Shown piece by piece: positions 61,066 through 64,000 of a stretch of 64,000 bases of DNA (within the stretch, counting starts at the first letter, position 1; each line of letters opens with the position of its first letter). The translations under genes and the position numbers were made by a program. Origin of the DNA: Leptasterias polaris (Eukaryota > Echinodermata > Asteroidea > Forcipulatida > Asteriidae); contig JAZGTN010000068.1 of assembly GCA_037783415.1 (NCBI GenBank), positions 2,604,001 to 2,668,000 of the forward strand, given 5' to 3'. The notes under the pieces are model-generated. The model did not search any database and was not told where the DNA came from. It was given only the letters and a program-made list of their open reading frames with translations.

Positions 61066-61508
61066 TTTTACACTTAAGAAATTGCTGCGATGCCCTTCAA
61101 TTATTGTAGTGCCCTTTTGAACACGAAGTTCGAGGCCTGGTAATTAAAATTTCTTTATTTTACTTGCTGAAGTAACTTCTGATAAAAAAACAATATTCCA
61201 ACCCCAAAATGAATTACTAATCATATTGTGGGTTCGAATACCACCCGAGTGATTTGCCTGTGGATTTTTTTCACAGAACTCGGGAATGTACTGAATATAC
61301 AGTGCTTAACACACATCGTGTTGGGTAAAAACAAAATCATATTGCCCTTTTTACACTTAAGAAATTGCTGCGATGCCCTTCAATTATTGTAGTGCCCTTT
61401 TGAACACGAAGTTCGAGGCCTGGTAATTAAAATTTCTTTATTTTACTTGCTGAAGTAACTTCTGATAAAAAAACAATATTCCAACCCCAAAATGAATTAC
61501 TAATCATA
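60943..61508 (+). repeat. Perfect 283-bp tandem duplication
   Basis: 60943-61225 and 61226-61508 appear identical at every base I compared, and the junction is seamless. The unit starts within the SINE just before box B and includes the right end of the hAT-like element plus 86 bp beyond it. It therefore arose after both insertions. Either very recent or an assembly error. Confidence 0.9.
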
Positions 61509-62346
61509 TATGTTAACTTTTTGGAAAAACAGTTTTTCCTCAATATTGATAAATCTGCATAGTATACAATAGGAAAACATGTTTTGCTTAAACAGCAAAG
61601 CAGTTATTTGTTGTGATTTGTTCTGTCATGCAACAGATCTATTTTCATTGGAAGGTAGCAGAAGTTTTGTATACCCTAATAAGTGGTTGAGTTCATGGTC
61701 ATCAATCTTGTTAAGATATTTTTGCCATAGATCTGACAGCAGCAGATGTTTATTCCCTAAACAATACCTTGCCTCGGTAGCAGATTGCATTTACTAATTT
61801 CTCATAAAAATATCTCCATTTCTTAATAAAGTGTCCTACTTGTATTGAGTAACTATTTTAATAAATTAATTTCATGTTTCAATAGTAACACGATCATTTC
61901 ATAACTGCCAACATCACTATGCAACAATGTTTTTGCAACACTGTTGGATGACCTCATTATTTATTTATGACCTCATTAATAGCAATCATGGCATTTAAAC
62001 CAATTGCAACACACAACGCAGCAGGAAAATACTTTTTGAACTATTCTTTCAATATTTTCAAAGTAGTAAAAGAAAGTGTATTGCTTTTACAGGTGCGTGG
62101 TACCTTTTACATGGTAGTGTATTTCTAACTGATGTTCTCTACATTTGTCAGGGACATGTTCTGGGTTCAAGTCATTTCAAGGTTTTTTTCTTGTCAGTGG
62201 GGCTCGCTCAAAGAAAAATGATTTTTGACAATTCCCAGAAATAACCAGAAGTAAACAAAAAAGAAGATCCCAACCCCTTTGGTCATTATCAAAAACATTT
62301 TTTCAATTTGTTTATCATTTTCTTTTCTTTTTTCCCCTCTTTTTAG

Positions 62347-64000
62347 GCTGACATTCCGTCTGGAGCATCTGCTGGAGTTGGTGTAAGTGGGGATATACCA
62401 TCAGCAGGAGCAAGCCTTGATGTCTCTGCACCGGACATTAAAATGAGAGCAAATGGAAAGAAACACAAAAAGCGACCATCTTTCCCCAAATTTAGAAAAA
62501 GGACTCCTGCTGAAGCTGAACTAGATGTTGATGCAAATGTAGAATTACCCAAAGGTCAAGTAGAAATTGGAGGAAATGCTGAATTAGCAGCTGGGATAAA
62601 TGGACACAAAGGATCAAAACATAGGAGGCGAAAAAAGAAGCCAGGATTAAATGTATCTGGTGGACTTGGTGTTAAGAGAGATCACAGTAGTACCAGCTCA
62701 TCTTCAGAATCGGACAGTGAAGCTGAAATTGAAGTGAAAGCGCCTTCTTTGTCTATTGGTGGAGGAGCAGGCATGAATGTTGATGGACCGAAAGCTGATA
62801 TTTCCGTCAATGCAGATGCACCAGATGCAAAAGTACATTCTCCAAAGAAAGGTGGGTTCTTCTCTGGGATTGCCAGGTTTTTCAGTGGAGATTCTGATTC
62901 CGAGTCAGATGATGAGACCAAGAGACTGAAAGTCTCAGGAAGTCTTCCCAAAGCAGATGTATCAATGGAAGGTCCAGATTTCAATGTCGGAGGTGGTGTG
63001 GGGACCAACCTCGATGCTTCTGGTTCAGCAAGTCTCCCTGAAGGAGATGCCAAAGTCAATATTGGAGCAGGTGGCAAGCCCAAGGGATCACAAAGCACAG
63101 GAAAGAAAGGACGATTTAAGCTGCCAAAGCTGGGAAAGCCCAAGGTTAATGGCAATGCTGATATTAGTGGAGCTGTCGAAGTTCCCAATGCTGATCTTGG
63201 TGGAGTTGCTGGTTTCCGTGTTGAAGCACCTGATGTCGTAGTAAAAGCTGAAACTGACACTAATGTTAAGACAAAAAAACCAGGCTTTGGATTTGATGCT
63301 CCAAAACTAGGTTGGTCTGATCCAAGTGCTGGGGGCGGTGTTGGGGTTGGTATTGAAGGTGCAATTTCAGGACCAGATGTGAAGTTATCAACACCTGATG
63401 CTTCTGTAGATGTTGAAGGTGATGTGCAAGGTCCAGGATTTGGCGGATTCGGTCTAAAGGGAGACATCAGCGGACCTGATGTTGATTTGAAAGCGCCATC
63501 ATTGAAAGTTGAAGGAGGTGGAGATTTTGGAGGAGTGAAGGCACCAGATGCTTCCTTGGGGATTAGTGGGGATGTGAAAGCCCCAGCATTTGGTGGAGGT
63601 ATTGGTGGTTCTGGTGGATTAGGCCTCAATGGAGACATTAATGGACCTGATTTTAATGTTTCCGGACCATCAGCAAACATTGGAGGTGGACTAAATGCAC
63701 CAGATACTTCACTGGGTATTGATGGAGAGGTGAAGGCCCCTAAGTTTGGTGGAGGTATTGGCGGAGCTGGTGGTGTTGGTTTAAAGGGAGACATCAGCGG
63801 ACCTGATGTTGATTTGAAAGCACCATCATTGAAACTAGGAGGAGGTGGAGATTTTGGAGGAGGAATGACGGCACCAGATGCTTCTTTAGGCTCTGGTGGA
63901 AATGTGAAAGCACCAGGATTTGGTGGAGGTATTGGTGGATCTGCTGGAATCGGCCACAATGGAGATATTAGTGGACCATCAGTTAACATTGGAGGTGGAG
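62347..64000 (+). CDS. Exon 4 (partial) of AHNAK-like gene: large repeat exon running off the window
   Basis: Open for 551 codons from an acceptor ending CTCTTTTTAG (62346) to the window edge, with no stop. It has no start of its own and joins exon 3 in phase 0. The first part holds basic patches (KKHKKRPSFPKFRKR; SKHRRRKKK) and two serine-acidic clusters (SSTSSSSESDSEAE; SGDSDSESDDE) of the casein kinase 2 type, with GGFFSGIARFFSG between. From about 63450 the protein becomes AHNAK-like repeats: GLKGDISGPDVDLKAPSLK, then a Gly-rich stretch, APDASLG, VKAP and FGGGIGG. Successive units start at 63460, 63631, 63787 and 63961, so they are 57, 52 and 58 residues long. Known of the family: AHNAK proteins are giant scaffolds with very large repeat-coding exons. 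Inferred: the same architecture here, with more repeats beyond the window. The long open frame on the opposite strand is a shadow of this Gly/Pro-biased sequence. Confidence 0.9.

Larger units (their letters stand above)
60071..61139. mobile_element. hAT-like non-autonomous element with 6-bp target duplication
   Basis: CAGGCCTCGAA at 60071 and its exact inverse TTCGAGGCCTG ending at 61139, flanked by GTAATT on both sides (60065-60070; 61140-61145). Near both ends the sequence is rich in GTGCCCTTTT- or GGTGCCC-like words. A tRNA-derived SINE and a partial SINE copy lie inside. The short 69-codon frame at its left end (59996-60205) is not a gene. Confidence 0.7.
59834..62346 (+). other. Intron 3 of the AHNAK-like gene
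   Basis: GTAAGG...TTTTTAG intron of 2.5 kb in phase 0. It holds a hAT-like non-autonomous element with a SINE inside (60071-61139) and a perfect 283-bp tandem duplication of that element's right part (60943-61508). The stretch 61510-62346 shows nothing beyond AT-rich sequence and the polypyrimidine tract of the acceptor. Confidence 0.75.

Noticed and set aside
62957..63241. 94-codon + strand frame within exon 4
   Set aside because: Out of frame with the AHNAK-like coding sequence and without any motif.
62682..63989. 435-codon proline-rich frame on the minus strand
   Set aside because: Exact shadow of the + strand AHNAK-like exon; the Gly/Asp/Val codons of that exon give Pro/Ser/Thr on the other strand. 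The + strand frame is supported by splice phase.

Overview
This 64 kb window is AT-rich, repeat-dense animal DNA. The base use, GT-AG introns, tRNA-derived SINEs, LINE 3' ends and many small inverted-repeat elements point to an invertebrate deuterostome. A sea star (echinoderm) is my best guess, because several of the repeats resemble ones I associate with asteroid genomes. That identification is inference from memory, not a database result.

One protein-coding gene can be supported, on the + strand, and it runs off the right edge. Its four visible exons are 37693-38026, 56998-57075, 59772-59833 and 62347-64000 (open at the window end). Splice sites and reading phases fit at all three junctions. 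Exon 1 encodes a MGNQES start that fits N-myristoylation, followed by a basic, serine- and phenylalanine-rich block resembling the MARCKS effector domain. The large last exon encodes AHNAK-like repeats of about 52-58 residues (GDISGPDVDLKAPSLK-type). The predicted product is therefore a membrane-anchored, phospho-regulated N-terminus on an AHNAK-like scaffold. A possible alternative first exon with the same splice phase lies inside intron 1 at 48256-48295.

Region by region: 1-37.4 kb is apparently intergenic. It holds a 24-bp satellite (997-1604), a tRNA-derived SINE (1756-1975), a 46-bp triplication (5019-5154), a 26-bp satellite with longer-range structure (7633-8785), a LINE 3' fragment (16225-16550) and TTAA-flanked miniature elements (20881-21233, 23488-23887, 27245-29146). 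It also holds an inverted-repeat element (29342-29912), a hAT-like element containing a 700-bp palindrome (32200-34091), and a Penelope-like remnant on the minus strand split by a 5'-truncated LINE on the plus strand (34257-35925). Intron 1 (19 kb) carries at least five further inverted-repeat elements, a 34-bp satellite and a second copy of a 1.3-kb dispersed repeat. Intron 2 carries one miniature element. Intron 3 carries a hAT-like element with a SINE inside it, plus a perfect 283-bp tandem duplication.

No bacterial-type operon, CRISPR array, rRNA or stand-alone tRNA gene was seen. Apart from the four exons and the two retroelement fragments, the short open frames in the window look like chance or satellite frames.
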